A stretch of DNA of 64,000 nucleotides, from contig NZ_CP124836.1 of assembly GCF_029964055.1 (NCBI RefSeq), positions 62,001 through 126,000 of the forward strand, in the 5' to 3' direction. The notes below the pieces were generated by a model that saw only the letters and a list, made by a program, of their open reading frames with translations, was not told the DNA's origin and ran no database searches. The DNA is from Arthrobacter sp. EM1. GTDB lineage: Bacteria; Actinomycetota; Actinomycetes; Actinomycetales; Micrococcaceae. The number at the start of each line of letters is the position of its first letter. Positions within the stretch are counted from its first letter, which is position 1. Positions 9,593 to 19,102 of this stretch are shown in pieces. A program made the translations under genes and the position numbers.

Positions 9593-10621
9593 GTGCCGCG
9601 TGAGCCGGAAGTTGAGGATGTGGGCGATGCCTCCCGGATGCTTCGCCACGCCGCGGAACTGAAACGGTTCTCCCGGCGGGGTTTCCTGGCCGGGACAAGC
9701 GCGGCTTCCGTGCTGGCTGCCGACATGCTGTTTACCCGGCGTGTGCAGGCCGAGCGCCGCGTCCACAAGATCCTCCCGGTGCCGGACGAGACTGCGGAGA
9801 AGTACTTCCCGCACACCAGCTGGTTCCTTTTTCCAGGCTACAAAACGAGCTGGGAAGAAGCCCAGTGGATCCTGACGGCGCTTCGCGGGACGCTGACCAA
9901 GCGGGGCCAGCTGGCCGCTGTCGGATACTCCAACGTCGGCATTGACATCGACGAGATTGTCATCGCCGTGGTGGAGTACGCGCGGGCCCATCAGCTGACC
10001 ACCTACTACTTCTACGGCCACAGCTTCGGCGGTATGGTGGCGACCCAAGTCGCCGCCCGGCTCCGTGAACTGCATGGCATTGAAGTGGCCTTCATTCTGT
10101 TGGATTCCAGTCCCAGCAGCCGGCACGACGTTCTGGACCAGAGCTGGTTTGAGGGTGTTGTGTTTCTCTACGAGAGCGGCTTCCGCTTCCCCACGGTGCT
10201 GCGCGGCGGCTACGAACTCGGCGAGCGGATGCTGCACAAGGACGAGCGCAGCTGGGGACAGATCCTGGACCAGACGCTGGAACAGCTCTCTCCGATTGCC
10301 CCGTCCAGCGTGCTGATCCAGACCGAGTCGGCCTACATCTACCACTTTGATCCCACCAGGTTCGCGGGAAAGCTCGGCGGAACGCGGATGGCTTTTGTCG
10401 GCAATCCACGCGACCAGACCGTGGACTACGAATCGGCACGGGACTCCTGGTCCTTGATCTTTAAGGAAAACATGGCCTCGGACTCGTTCACGACCGACGG
10501 CGCCCGGCCGGCGCACGCCAGCCCCGGCTGGAACCCGTTCGTTTACCGGCCCATCATCGACGAACTTCAGAACGAAATCCTGCCGCTGCCGTCCGGCGGA
10601 GGGAAAAAAACCGCCTTCTAG
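9593..10621 (+). CDS. Tat-exported alpha/beta-hydrolase-fold protein
   Basis: 342 residues. A twin-arginine signal is near residue 25 (FSRRGFLAGTSAASVLAAD) and the nucleophile elbow GHSFGG is near 142-147, preceded by a TTYYFY strand, as in lipases and esterases. The remaining triad residues are not certain. The GTG at 9593 is supported by a TACGGT box 6 nt upstream; an ATG at 9638 would put the RR motif closer to the N-terminus and remains possible. The substrate is unknown. It is followed closely by the convergent phosphatase gene. Confidence 0.65.
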   Translation: MPREPEVEDVGDASRMLRHAAELKRFSRRGFLAGTSAASVLAADMLFTRRVQAERRVHKILPVPDETAEKYFPHTSWFLFPGYKTSWEEAQWILTALRGTLTKRGQLAAVGYSNVGIDIDEIVIAVVEYARAHQLTTYYFYGHSFGGMVATQVAARLRELHGIEVAFILLDSSPSSRHDVLDQSWFEGVVFLYESGFRFPTVLRGGYELGERMLHKDERSWGQILDQTLEQLSPIAPSSVLIQTESAYIYHFDPTRFAGKLGGTRMAFVGNPRDQTVDYESARDSWSLIFKENMASDSFTTDGARPAHASPGWNPFVYRPIIDELQNEILPLPSGGGKKTAF

Positions 10622-10627
10622 GGCTGC

Positions 10628-11482
10628 CTAAATCTGGCTCTTCAGGTCGGCAACGGAGTTCAGGATCTGGTTGGGCCGGAACGGGTACGCGGCGATGTCG
10701 TCCTTGTGGGTGATGCCGCTGAGCACCAGCACCGTGTGCAGACCCGCTTCCATGCCGGCGATGATGTCGGTGTCCATCCGGTCACCGATCATGGCGGTGG
10801 TTTCCGAATGCGCGTCGATCTGGTTCATTGCTGAGCGGAACATCATCGGGTTCGGCTTGCCGACGATGTAGGGCTCCCGCCCGGTCGCCTTGGTAATAAG
10901 CGCAGCGATGGCGCCGGTGGCAGGCATCGGACCATCCTTCGAGGGCCCGGTGGCATCAGGGTTGGTGGCGATGAACCTCGCGCCGCCCAAGATCAGCCGG
11001 ATGGCCATGGTGATGGCCTCAAACGAGTAGGTGCGGGTTTCGCCCAGCACCACGAAGTCCGGGTCCTGGTCGGTGAGGATAAAACCTGCTTCGTGCAGCG
11101 CGGTAGTGAGGCCCGCCTCGCCGATCGTGTAAGCGCGGTTGCCGGAATCCGAGCCGCGCACCTGATCCTTGAGGAACTGGGCCGTGGCCAGGGCCGAGGT
11201 CCAGATATTCTCCTCGGGGATTTCCAGGCCCGAGCTCTTCAGCCGGGCTGCGAGGTCGCGGGGTGTGAAGATGGAGTTGTTGGTCAGGACCAGGAAGCGT
11301 TTGGAGGTGTCCACCCAGCGTTGGATGAGTTCGGCGGCGCCGGGAATGGGCTGGTTTTCGTGGACCAGGACACCGTCCATGTCCGTCAGCCAGCACTCAA
11401 TCTCCTGGCCGCTGCGGTACACCGATTTTGATGAGTACACGTCGTCCGCGTCATCCCTGTGGTCTGCCTGCTGATCCGCCAT
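10628..11482 (-). CDS. HAD-IIA (NagD-type) sugar/nucleotide phosphatase
   Basis: 284 residues of the HAD superfamily subclass IIA. Motif I LTDMDGVLVH is near residues 33-42 (Asp nucleophile), motif II LTNNS, and motif IV GDRMDTDIIAGMEAG; the C2 cap lies between. Such enzymes dephosphorylate nucleotide or sugar monophosphates, the substrate being undefined. GGAGGACAGC precedes the ATG. The first 25 residues are a charged extension. It is divergent from the SpoU methyltransferase gene, with 52 nt between the starts. Confidence 0.85.
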   Translation of the reverse strand: MADQQADHRDDADDVYSSKSVYRSGQEIECWLTDMDGVLVHENQPIPGAAELIQRWVDTSKRFLVLTNNSIFTPRDLAARLKSSGLEIPEENIWTSALATAQFLKDQVRGSDSGNRAYTIGEAGLTTALHEAGFILTDQDPDFVVLGETRTYSFEAITMAIRLILGGARFIATNPDATGPSKDGPMPATGAIAALITKATGREPYIVGKPNPMMFRSAMNQIDAHSETTAMIGDRMDTDIIAGMEAGLHTVLVLSGITHKDDIAAYPFRPNQILNSVADLKSQI

Positions 11483-11522
11483 GCTGTCCTCCGCCGATAA
11501 TGTGCCGATGCCAGTCCCAGTC

Positions 11523-11528
11523 TAATGT
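11523..11528 (+). promoter_or_regulatory. -10 box of leaderless SpoU gene
   Basis: TAATGT, 6 nt before the second GTG (11535) of the SpoU-family gene. Confidence 0.4.
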
Positions 11529-11534
11529 TGAGTG

Positions 11535-12227
11535 GTGACTGAACCCGAGATAACCAGCGAATCCCTTCCCGTTACGGCGGAGGCGGGGGAGGCGGCCGCC
11601 GGGGCAGAGGCCAAGGCGGAGGTCGGCGTCGGCCCTTGGGAAGGCGAACTGCCGGACGGCGATCACTGGGACCCGGACCTCCTGACAGACGGGGACCGCC
11701 GCAACGTGGTGGACAAGTACCGCTACTGGAGGCACGAGTCGATCGTGTCGGACCTGGACGCCAAGCGGCACAATTTCCACATCGCGATCGAAAACTGGCA
11801 GCACGACATGAACATAGGCACCGTCGTGCGGAGCGCCAACGCGTTCCTGGCCAAGGAAGTGCACATCATCGGACGACGCAGATGGAACCGCCGCGGGGCT
11901 ATGGTCACCGACCGGTACCAGCACATCCGCCACCACCCCACAGTGGCGGACTTCGTGGCGTGGGCACAGGGGGAGGGGCTGGCCATCATCGGCATCGACA
12001 TCTTCCCGGACTCCGTCCCGCTGGAGACCTACGAACTGCCCAAAAACTGCGTACTGGTGTTTGGCCAGGAGGGCCCGGGGCTGTCCGCCGAGGTCCACCA
12101 GGCGGCGGTGGACACCTTGTCGATCGAGCAGTTCGGCTCCACCCGCTCAATCAATGCCGCCTCGGCCGCTGCCATTGCGATGCACGCCTGGATCCGCAGG
12201 CACGTGTTCAACCAGCTCCCGGGGTAA
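11535..12227 (+). CDS. SpoU/TrmH-family RNA 2'-O-methyltransferase
   Basis: 230 residues. The three SPOUT motifs are present: NIGTVVRSANAF (motif 1), VFGQEGPGLSAE (motif 2) and GSTRSINAASAAAIAMHAW (motif 3), forming the SAM-binding trefoil knot. It probably methylates a tRNA or rRNA ribose; the target nucleotide cannot be told. An N-terminal acidic Ala/Glu-rich stretch of about 35 residues precedes the fold. Two tandem GTGs (11532, 11535) are possible; the TAATGT box fits the second. Confidence 0.85.
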   Translation: MTEPEITSESLPVTAEAGEAAAGAEAKAEVGVGPWEGELPDGDHWDPDLLTDGDRRNVVDKYRYWRHESIVSDLDAKRHNFHIAIENWQHDMNIGTVVRSANAFLAKEVHIIGRRRWNRRGAMVTDRYQHIRHHPTVADFVAWAQGEGLAIIGIDIFPDSVPLETYELPKNCVLVFGQEGPGLSAEVHQAAVDTLSIEQFGSTRSINAASAAAIAMHAWIRRHVFNQLPG

Positions 12228-12389
12228 GCCGCACGAAGGGGCGGCGCCCGGGACCCCGCGGGTTGGCAGTTCGCGGCAGTCTGTCGCGAAACACCGCAGC
12301 GAAGTGCACACCCGGCGAAGCGGAACAGCAACGGCCGCGACTATGACGGACCCGAGTGACCGCAGACACTGCCGCGGCGCAGGAGTGGC

Positions 12390-12395
12390 TAGGAT
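12390..12395 (+). promoter_or_regulatory. Candidate -10 of the fbaA promoter
   Basis: TAGGAT in the 237-nt gap before fbaA, about 70 nt upstream of the ATG. The gap also holds a small hairpin (TTCGCG/CGCGAA near 12280-12300). No convincing -35 was seen. Confidence 0.35.
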
Positions 12396-12464
12396 GGTTC
12401 GTAGCCGACGAGGTTTACTCCAGGGTCAACCAGCCCGCAGACGAAATTCACTTTAGGAGTCAGC

Positions 12465-13484
<1,020 letters not shown>

Positions 13485-13486
13485 GG

Positions 13487-13915
13487 ATGTCGGAGGAGTT
13501 CCGCAGGAATCTGATGGGCCCGGAGCCGACGCTCCTGCCGGCCGAGACTGACATCCACAGGGGGCTGGATGCTGGTCAGGAAGCTCTCGACCTGGTGGAA
13601 AAGCACCCGACCTCGTCGCTGCTGTGGGCCGTGCTGGCCGAAGAAGCGTGGGCCGAGGGCCGGACCATCGACTCGTACGCCTACTCCCGTGTTGGCTACC
13701 ACCGCGGCCTGGATTCGCTGCGCCGCAACGGCTGGCGCGGCGTCGGAGCCATCCCGTGGGAGCACGAACCGAACCGCGGCTTCCTGCGCGCCCTGTACTC
13801 GCTGGGCCGGGCCTCGGCGGCCATCGGGGAAGCCGAGGAGCCCGAGCGGATCGAGAAGTTCCTTAACGATTCGGACCCCAGGGCCAAGGCGGCCATCGAA
13901 GCCGAGAAGCGCTAA
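13487..13915 (+). CDS. DUF3151 family protein
   Basis: 142 residues, soluble, with Trp-rich helices (SSLLWAVLAEEAWAEG, YSRVGYHRGLDSLRRNGWRG, PWEHEPNRGFLRALY) that mark this actinobacterial family of unknown function. The ATG is 2 nt after the fbaA stop, so the genes are co-transcribed. The consistent link to aldolase hints at a role in central carbon metabolism, which is an inference. Confidence 0.85.
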   Translation: MSEEFRRNLMGPEPTLLPAETDIHRGLDAGQEALDLVEKHPTSSLLWAVLAEEAWAEGRTIDSYAYSRVGYHRGLDSLRRNGWRGVGAIPWEHEPNRGFLRALYSLGRASAAIGEAEEPERIEKFLNDSDPRAKAAIEAEKR

Positions 13916-13945
13916 TTCGCGCCTAAACCTACCCGCGCTTAAATG

Positions 13946-13987
13946 ACGACGGCGGCCGCCTACCTCATGGTGGGCGCCCGCCGTCGT
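13946..13987. terminator. Bidirectional terminator hairpin
   Basis: A 10-bp inverted repeat (ACGACGGCGG / CCGCCGTCGT) with a GC-rich loop, between the convergent DUF3151 and uracil-DNA-glycosylase-like genes. No U-tract. Confidence 0.6.
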
Positions 13988-14001
13988 GCGTTGGCTGGGG
14001 G

Positions 14002-14634
14002 CTAGCTGGTCTTGGCCAGACCGGTGCGGGCCATGGCGTCGGCGTAAACCGTGCCCATCTCGTCGAGGTACTGTTCCTGCCGGGCGGGGGTGCCGGCGAA
14101 GGCGCGGCCGCTGAGTGAGCGGACCTTGTAGGTCTTGAGGCCGCGGCGCCAGATCATGGGTACCTCGGTTTTGAGGAGCAGGTTCGCGAGGCGGTTGGCT
14201 TCGGTGCCGTGCGCCACGATAACCGAGGCGCGGGGCACCACAGCGAGGAATTTCAGCAACGGCTTCAGGCCCGCGGAAATCTGATCCGGGGTGAACTTGC
14301 CGTTCGGCTCGCCCGGGACGTACCAGGGGTGCACGTTCCACGGCATCACGTACTCGGGGCGCAGGCCCAGCTTCCACTGGACACCGAGCAGGCGGGTGGC
14401 GGCTTCATCATCACCGGCGGTGATAAAACCAGACTCGTCCTCCGTCCCGATGTTGGAGAAGAGGCTGATGATGCGGCACTCATCGACGTCGTGAATCGGG
14501 TCAACGTAGGGGACGTTCGTGCCAGCTTTGGTTGCCTGCAGCGTGTCGCACAGCTCGTTGACGGCCGCGACGCTAGTTTCATAGCGGCGGCTCAGAAGCT
14601 GTTCGCGGGAATTTTCAGTGGCCAAGGCTGTCAT
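14002..14634 (-). CDS. Uracil-DNA-glycosylase-superfamily-like protein
   Basis: 210 residues. The middle segment WKLGLRPEYVMPWNVHPWYV and the later RASVIVAHGTEANRLANLLL resemble the substrate pocket and His-containing loop of uracil-DNA glycosylases, but the catalytic Asp motif of UDG families 1-4 is not evident, so activity is uncertain. I chose the internal ATG preceded by AGGAG at a 9-nt gap; an upstream in-frame start at 14697 lacks a ribosome site. The terminator at 13946 follows the gene. Confidence 0.55.
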   Translation of the reverse strand: MTALATENSREQLLSRRYETSVAAVNELCDTLQATKAGTNVPYVDPIHDVDECRIISLFSNIGTEDESGFITAGDDEAATRLLGVQWKLGLRPEYVMPWNVHPWYVPGEPNGKFTPDQISAGLKPLLKFLAVVPRASVIVAHGTEANRLANLLLKTEVPMIWRRGLKTYKVRSLSGRAFAGTPARQEQYLDEMGTVYADAMARTGLAKTS

Positions 14635-14807
14635 ATATTGCTGAGTCTCCTGCGGGATTGGTAAAGCTGCCGGACCGGACGAGGGCACGCCTAACACCGG
14701 GGCACGCCCAATATGGTGCGGTTTGAAAAGGTGGTGTGGACCGATTTCCTAGTCGATCCTTATTAGTCTATCAAGCCCTGCGAAATGGCGGACCTGCCGC
14801 CGCCGAT

Positions 14808-16016
14808 CTACCAGAGCCGTGCGCTGGCGCGGCGCGCACCCTCGCCCAGGGCTTCCAGCTTGGCGTAAGCGATTTGCGGGTGCACGCGGCCGCCGAGACC
14901 GCAGTCTGTGGAGGCAATCACATTTTCGCGGCCCACCAATTGGGCGAAACGTACGATCCGGTCAGCTACCAGATCCGGGTGCTCGACGACGTTTGTGGCG
15001 TGGGAGACGACGCCGGGGATGATGATTTTTCCGTCCGGAAGCCGGGTGTCTTCCCAGATCCGCCATTCATGCTCGTGGCGGACGTTGGCTGCCTCGAAGG
15101 AGTAACCGCCTGCCTTAATCTGCAGGACGGAGCCGATAATGTCCGCGAAGGGGACGTCCGTGGTGTGCGGCCCGTGCCACGAGCCCCAGCAGACGTGCAG
15201 CCGGATCTTCTCCTGTGGCAGCCCGCGCAGTGCCCAGTTTGTGGCTTCGACCCGGAGCTGGATGAATTTGAGGTAGTCGGCCAGGCTTGGTTCCGGGTTA
15301 ATCTGGTCCCAGCTTTCGGCCAGCGACGGGTCGTCGAGCTGGACCGTGAGCCCGGCGTCGATGATGGCCTTGTATTCCTCGCGCATGGCGTCGGCGCAGG
15401 CATAGAGGAGTTCCTCATCGCTGCTGTAGTACTCGTTGGCGACGCGGGCACAGGATCCGGGGGAGAGGGAAGCCACGAAGCCCTCGGTGAGTCCGGCGGC
15501 GGCCAGCCCCGCCCTCAGGTTGGCGGTATCCGAGCCGACGAGGGCCTGCCCGGTATAGCTCAGCGGTCCGGCAATTTTCGGTTGCGTGACACTCTTGCGG
15601 TGCGCGAGGATCCCCGCGGACGGATCGTTGTAGGCCTCATTGAACTTCTGCCTGTCGCGCCGGTCCGGGAACGAGGTCAGCACGATGTTTCCGGGGCTTG
15701 AGCGGCGCACCGCGGAGTCGGCCCAGCGGTCCACGTCGGTCGGTTCAAGGCCGCCCAGCCGGCTGAAGGAATAGTTCCACCACGCACCGTAGTCCACAGA
15801 GCTGGACATCGTGTGTCCGTATTCGCCGTCGTTGGGGATATCGATGCCGAGGTCCTTCTGGCGCTGCACCACATCCACCACGGAGGTTGCCAGCAGGTCC
15901 AGGAATTCCGGGCTGATGCCGTCTGCGTCCTTGGCCTCATTCGCGGCGATGAGCTCAGGGGTGCGGGGCAGGGAGCCTGCATGGGTGGCCCGGATGTGGT
16001 CGGTGTTCTGGTGCAT
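14808..16016 (-). CDS. Cobalamin-independent methionine synthase, core-MetE type
   Basis: 402 residues, matching only the C-terminal catalytic half of classical MetE (about 750). Zn ligands are visible: His and Cys in LHVCWGSWHG, Glu in GGYSFEAANVRHE, and Cys in ASTDCGLGGR. The N-terminal THAGSLPRTPEL is typical of this short family. It transfers a methyl group to homocysteine or a related thiol; the methyl donor of core-MetE proteins varies. GGAAAGGAAG precedes the ATG and a SAM-I riboswitch covers the leader, so expression should fall when SAM is high. It may act with metY at 20.5 kb. Confidence 0.8.
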   Translation of the reverse strand: MHQNTDHIRATHAGSLPRTPELIAANEAKDADGISPEFLDLLATSVVDVVQRQKDLGIDIPNDGEYGHTMSSSVDYGAWWNYSFSRLGGLEPTDVDRWADSAVRRSSPGNIVLTSFPDRRDRQKFNEAYNDPSAGILAHRKSVTQPKIAGPLSYTGQALVGSDTANLRAGLAAAGLTEGFVASLSPGSCARVANEYYSSDEELLYACADAMREEYKAIIDAGLTVQLDDPSLAESWDQINPEPSLADYLKFIQLRVEATNWALRGLPQEKIRLHVCWGSWHGPHTTDVPFADIIGSVLQIKAGGYSFEAANVRHEHEWRIWEDTRLPDGKIIIPGVVSHATNVVEHPDLVADRIVRFAQLVGRENVIASTDCGLGGRVHPQIAYAKLEALGEGARRASARLW

Positions 16017-16030
16017 GGGGCGCTTCCTTT

Positions 16031-16128
16031 CCATCGGTCCTGGCGGTAGCACCCTGAACCGCCACAAGCTGCGAACGGAGGGGTTGCTGCGGCGTCAATG
16101 GTCCAGGTCCCTCGGCCGCTCGGGATGG
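16031..16128 (-). promoter_or_regulatory. SAM-I (S-box) riboswitch upstream of core-MetE gene
   Basis: Read on the minus strand the leader has P1 CCATC...GATGG, the S-box core GAGCGGCCGAGGGACC, then GACGCCGCAGCAACC, a short variable P3/P4, and GGGTGCTACCGCCAGGACC, all in the conserved order. The element ends 14 nt before the ATG, so it probably masks the ribosome site rather than terminating transcription. About 98 nt, compact. Its core is nearly the same as that at 28 kb. Confidence 0.85.
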
Positions 16129-16412
16129 TCACCTCTCACCTAATTCCACCGGGCGGGCCTGCGCAAGTCCTTCCGCCCGCGTTCCGCAGGCTGGACAGCG
16201 GGGTGCGTGCACCATCGGCGGGAAGTCCATTGGATGGTCAAATGAGCCGCAGCTACCGCGATCGGCTAAACTTGGGTGGTAAGAGCCCCGGACTCTGGCG
16301 TTGATGACAAGAGCACAGCGGTAGATTCGGGGCATTCTCATGAACGGCGCTGAGATCCGCGACCACCCGTGGATCACCCGGATTTCGGCCCGAACGAATG
16401 GGGGAGGATCCC
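16129..16412. other. Intergenic region with divergent promoters for metE-like gene and purA
   Basis: A 284-nt gap between the riboswitch and purA. It must hold the minus-strand promoter for the riboswitch transcript and the purA promoter. GGCTAAACTTGG at 16264-16275 contains a possible -10 (TAAACT), but I could not match a -35. No ORF or repeat is supported here. Confidence 0.4.
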
Positions 16413-17702
16413 ATGCCAGCAATCGTGATCGTCGGAGCCCAGTGGGGCGACGAAGGCAAAGGTAAGGCCACTGACCTGCTTGGTGGCCGAGTCGACTACG
16501 TCGTCAAGCCCAACGGCGGCAACAATGCCGGGCACACCGTCGTCGTAGGCGGTGAGAAGTACGAGCTAAAGCTCCTTCCGGCCGGCATCCTGAGCCCCAA
16601 CGCGGTTCCGATCATCGGCAACGGCTGTGTGGTGAACCTGGAGGCGCTGTTTGAGGAGATCGACGGCCTCGAAGCCCGCGGCGCCGACACTTCCAAGCTG
16701 CGCGTCTCCGCCAATGCCCATCTCGTCGCGCCTTACCACCAGGTCCTGGACAAGGTCACCGAGCGGTTCCTCGGCAGCCGCGCCATCGGAACCACCGGCC
16801 GCGGCATCGGCCCGGCCTACATGGACAAAGTCGCCCGGCTTGGCATCCGCGTCCAGGACGTTTTCGACGCCTCCATCCTGCGCCAAAAGGTCGAAGGCTC
16901 GCTGCGCCAAAAGAACGAACTCCTGGTCAAGGTCTACAACCGCCGCGACATCGAGGTGGAGGAGATTGTGGAGTACTTCCTGTCCTTCGCCGAACGCCTG
17001 CGCCCGCTGGTCATCGACAGCACCTACGTCCTGAACACCGCATTGGACGAGGGCAAAGTCGTCCTGATGGAAGGCGGCCAGGCCACCTTCCTGGACGTCG
17101 ACCACGGCACCTACCCCTTTGTGACCTCCTCGAACCCGACGGCGGGCGGCGCCTCCGTGGGTTCGGGCATCGGCCCGACCCGCATCTCGCGCTCCATCGG
17201 CATTATCAAGGCCTACACCACCCGAGTGGGCGCCGGGCCGTTCCCCACCGAACTCTTCGACGACATGGGCATGTACCTGCAGAAGACCGGCGGCGAGTTT
17301 GGCGTCAACACCGGACGCCCGCGCCGTTGCGGCTGGTATGACGCCGTGCTGGCCCGCCACGCATCCCGCGTCAACGGCTTCACGGACTACTTCGTCACCA
17401 AGCTGGACGTCCTCACGGGCATCGAGCAGATCCCGGTCTGTGTGGCGTACGACGTGGATGGGGTCCGGCACGATGAAATGCCGATGACCCAGACCGAGTT
17501 CCACCACGCCAAGCCCATCTTCGAGTACTTCGAAGGCTGGACCGAGGACATCACCGGGGCCCGCACCCTGGCGGACCTGCCCGAGAACGCCAAGAACTAC
17601 GTGCTGGCGCTCGAGAAGCTCTCCGGCACCCGTTTCTCCGCGATCGGCGTCGGCCCGGACCGGGACCAGACCATTGTTATCAATGACTTGATCAACGACT
17701 GA
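16413..17702 (+). CDS. purA: Adenylosuccinate synthase
   Basis: GTP-dependent first step from IMP to AMP. It has 429 residues, full length. The glycine-rich loop [11 protein letters not shown] is at about 10-20; [22 protein letters not shown] and the C-terminal [13 protein letters not shown] are hallmarks. The start is the ATG with GGGGGAGG 5 nt upstream, rather than the earlier in-frame ATG at 16398. It is followed by a long terminator hairpin and is monocistronic. Confidence 0.96.
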   Translation: MPAIVIVGAQWGDEGKGKATDLLGGRVDYVVKPNGGNNAGHTVVVGGEKYELKLLPAGILSPNAVPIIGNGCVVNLEALFEEIDGLEARGADTSKLRVSANAHLVAPYHQVLDKVTERFLGSRAIGTTGRGIGPAYMDKVARLGIRVQDVFDASILRQKVEGSLRQKNELLVKVYNRRDIEVEEIVEYFLSFAERLRPLVIDSTYVLNTALDEGKVVLMEGGQATFLDVDHGTYPFVTSSNPTAGGASVGSGIGPTRISRSIGIIKAYTTRVGAGPFPTELFDDMGMYLQKTGGEFGVNTGRPRRCGWYDAVLARHASRVNGFTDYFVTKLDVLTGIEQIPVCVAYDVDGVRHDEMPMTQTEFHHAKPIFEYFEGWTEDITGARTLADLPENAKNYVLALEKLSGTRFSAIGVGPDRDQTIVINDLIND

Positions 17703-17717
17703 CGCAACAACTGACGC

Positions 17718-17762
17718 ACGACGGCGGCGGGTCACCTGGATAAGGTGGCCCGCCGCCGTCGT
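17718..17762 (+). terminator. purA terminator
   Basis: A 19-bp stem, ACGACGGCGGCGGGTCACC pairing with GGTGGCCCGCCGCCGTCGT with one G-U pair and a 7-nt loop (TGGATAA), 15 nt after the stop. Confidence 0.85.
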
Positions 17763-17899
17763 CGTTAACCGTCCCGGACCTGAAAAAGAACTTCCAATCC
17801 GCGCGTAACCTTTTGGGGCGCCTCAGCGATTACTCCTTTGTAAGCGCCGCCGGAACCTGGACCCCCATCAGGTATCCGGGGCCTTCCACTGCAAGTGCT

Positions 17900-17931
17900 G
17901 CCGGCGCCTGCCCCCATCGGGCGGCGCCGGC
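17900..17931 (+). promoter_or_regulatory. 5'-UTR hairpin before the Pro/Ala-rich secreted protein
   Basis: GCCGGCGCC pairs with GGCGCCGGC around an inner GCCC/GGGC stem (one bulge), ending 33 nt before the ATG at 17965. It may be an attenuator, an RNA-stability element or a terminator of upstream transcription. Confidence 0.45.
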
Positions 17932-17964
17932 CAGCCTTCAATCAACCAAAGGATGCACGTTTTT

Positions 17965-18465
17965 ATGAAGAGTGTTAGCACGAGCACCAAGATTGCTGTC
18001 GGCGCCGCTGTTCTCGCGGTCGGAGGCTTTTCCGGAATCGGCCTGGCCAACGCGGCCCAGGTTTCGAGCACCCAGCAGGCTGAAGTGAACCACGCTACGC
18101 CCGCCACCCCGGCAGTTCCGTCCGTTCCGGCAACTCCGGATCTGCCCGCTGTTCCCGCCACCCCGGCAGTGCCCGCCACCCCGGCAGTGCCCGCCACCCC
18201 GGACAGTGACGGCGCCGCGAAGGCCGGCGCCGCGAAGGACGGCTCCGACGTTGAGGATACCGACAGTGCCGCCGAGGGTTCCGTTGCCGCTGCGACGGAC
18301 GGCGTCTCCGTCCAGGGTGCAGCCAACGCCAGGGGCGCTGCCGAGGCCAAGGCCCACGCCGGCGTGACAGTGGCCACCCCGGCAGTTCCCGGCGCCCGGA
18401 ACGTCCCCGCTGTCCCCGCTGTTCCGGCACTGCCGTCGGCCGAGCTGCCCAAGCTCGACAAGTAA
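17965..18465 (+). CDS. Secreted Pro/Ala/Val-rich low-complexity protein
   Basis: 166 residues. A signal peptide (KIAVGAAVLAVGGFSGIGLA, cut after ANA-type residues near 28) is followed by PATPAVPATP-type repeats (residues 45-75), an acidic Ala/Asp-rich middle, and a second VPAVPAVPALP segment. No Cys, no enzyme motif and no LPXTG anchor. The same ATPAVP/VTPAVP style occurs in the putative anti-sigma protein at 19099, two genes downstream. A cell-wall-spanning or structural role is a guess. GGAT lies 11 nt upstream, so the start is moderately sure; an ATG 12 nt earlier is possible. Confidence 0.65.
   Translation: MKSVSTSTKIAVGAAVLAVGGFSGIGLANAAQVSSTQQAEVNHATPATPAVPSVPATPDLPAVPATPAVPATPAVPATPDSDGAAKAGAAKDGSDVEDTDSAAEGSVAAATDGVSVQGAANARGAAEAKAHAGVTVATPAVPGARNVPAVPAVPALPSAELPKLDK
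18105..18205 (+). repeat. In-gene tandem repeats coding ATPAVP
   Basis: Near-identical units of the type GCCACCCCGGCAGTGCCC repeat at 18-nt period (about three full copies plus degenerate flanks). Confidence 0.7.
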
Positions 18466-18553
18466 GCACTGCACGCCTCCCTTCGGAGGTAACGGGGTGC
18501 GGCCGCTACACTATCGGGGGCCGCACCGCCAGCAGTAACGGAAGGAAAGCCAC

Positions 18554-19102
18554 TTGGCAGACCAGCTGAGCGATGACGATCTGTCAGCAGCCTTGGCTGG
18601 CGACCCGTCCGGATTCAGCGCCGTCTACACCTTGATTTCCCCCGCAGTGCTCGGTTACTTCCGGGCCAAGGGCGTCGATGACGCGGAGGCCCTGACCCAG
18701 GACGTATTTGTGGACGTTCTGCCGAAACTGGCGAATGTCACCGGTGGCCACAAAGGCCTGCGAACCTTCATTTTTTCGGTCGCCCACGCCAGGCTTGTAG
18801 ACCACCACCGGCGCTCCGAACGGACACCGTGTCTGGCTGAATATAACCCGTTGAACGACGCGCGGTATTCCGCGTCCGCCGAGGACGAGGCCCTCGGTTC
18901 CCTCGGCGGCCTGTCCTACACACTCTCCCGGCTCAACGGCGAGCAACGGGAAGTCCTGGTCCTGCGGATCGTCGCGGACCTTTCCATCGACCAGGTGGCC
19001 GGCATCATGGGCAAGAGCCCGGGTGCCATCAAACAGCTTCAGCGACGCGGGCTCAGCGCCCTGCGCGAACTCGTCACCGAAAAGGACCACGCAGCATTAT
19101 GA
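18554..19102 (+). CDS. ECF-type sigma-70 factor
   Basis: 182 residues. Region 2 spans about 20-95 (DAEALTQDVFVDVLPKL, TFIFSVAHARLVDHHRR); region 4 about 120-175 (LNGEQREVLVLRIVADLSID, IMGKSPGAIKQLQRRGLSAL). The start is TTG with GGAAGGA 7 nt upstream. The stop overlaps the next ATG (ATGA), coupling it to a membrane protein that is likely its anti-sigma factor. The Pro/Ala-rich secreted protein just upstream may be a target. ECF factors direct extracytoplasmic stress regulons. Confidence 0.88.
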   Translation: MADQLSDDDLSAALAGDPSGFSAVYTLISPAVLGYFRAKGVDDAEALTQDVFVDVLPKLANVTGGHKGLRTFIFSVAHARLVDHHRRSERTPCLAEYNPLNDARYSASAEDEALGSLGGLSYTLSRLNGEQREVLVLRIVADLSIDQVAGIMGKSPGAIKQLQRRGLSALRELVTEKDHAAL

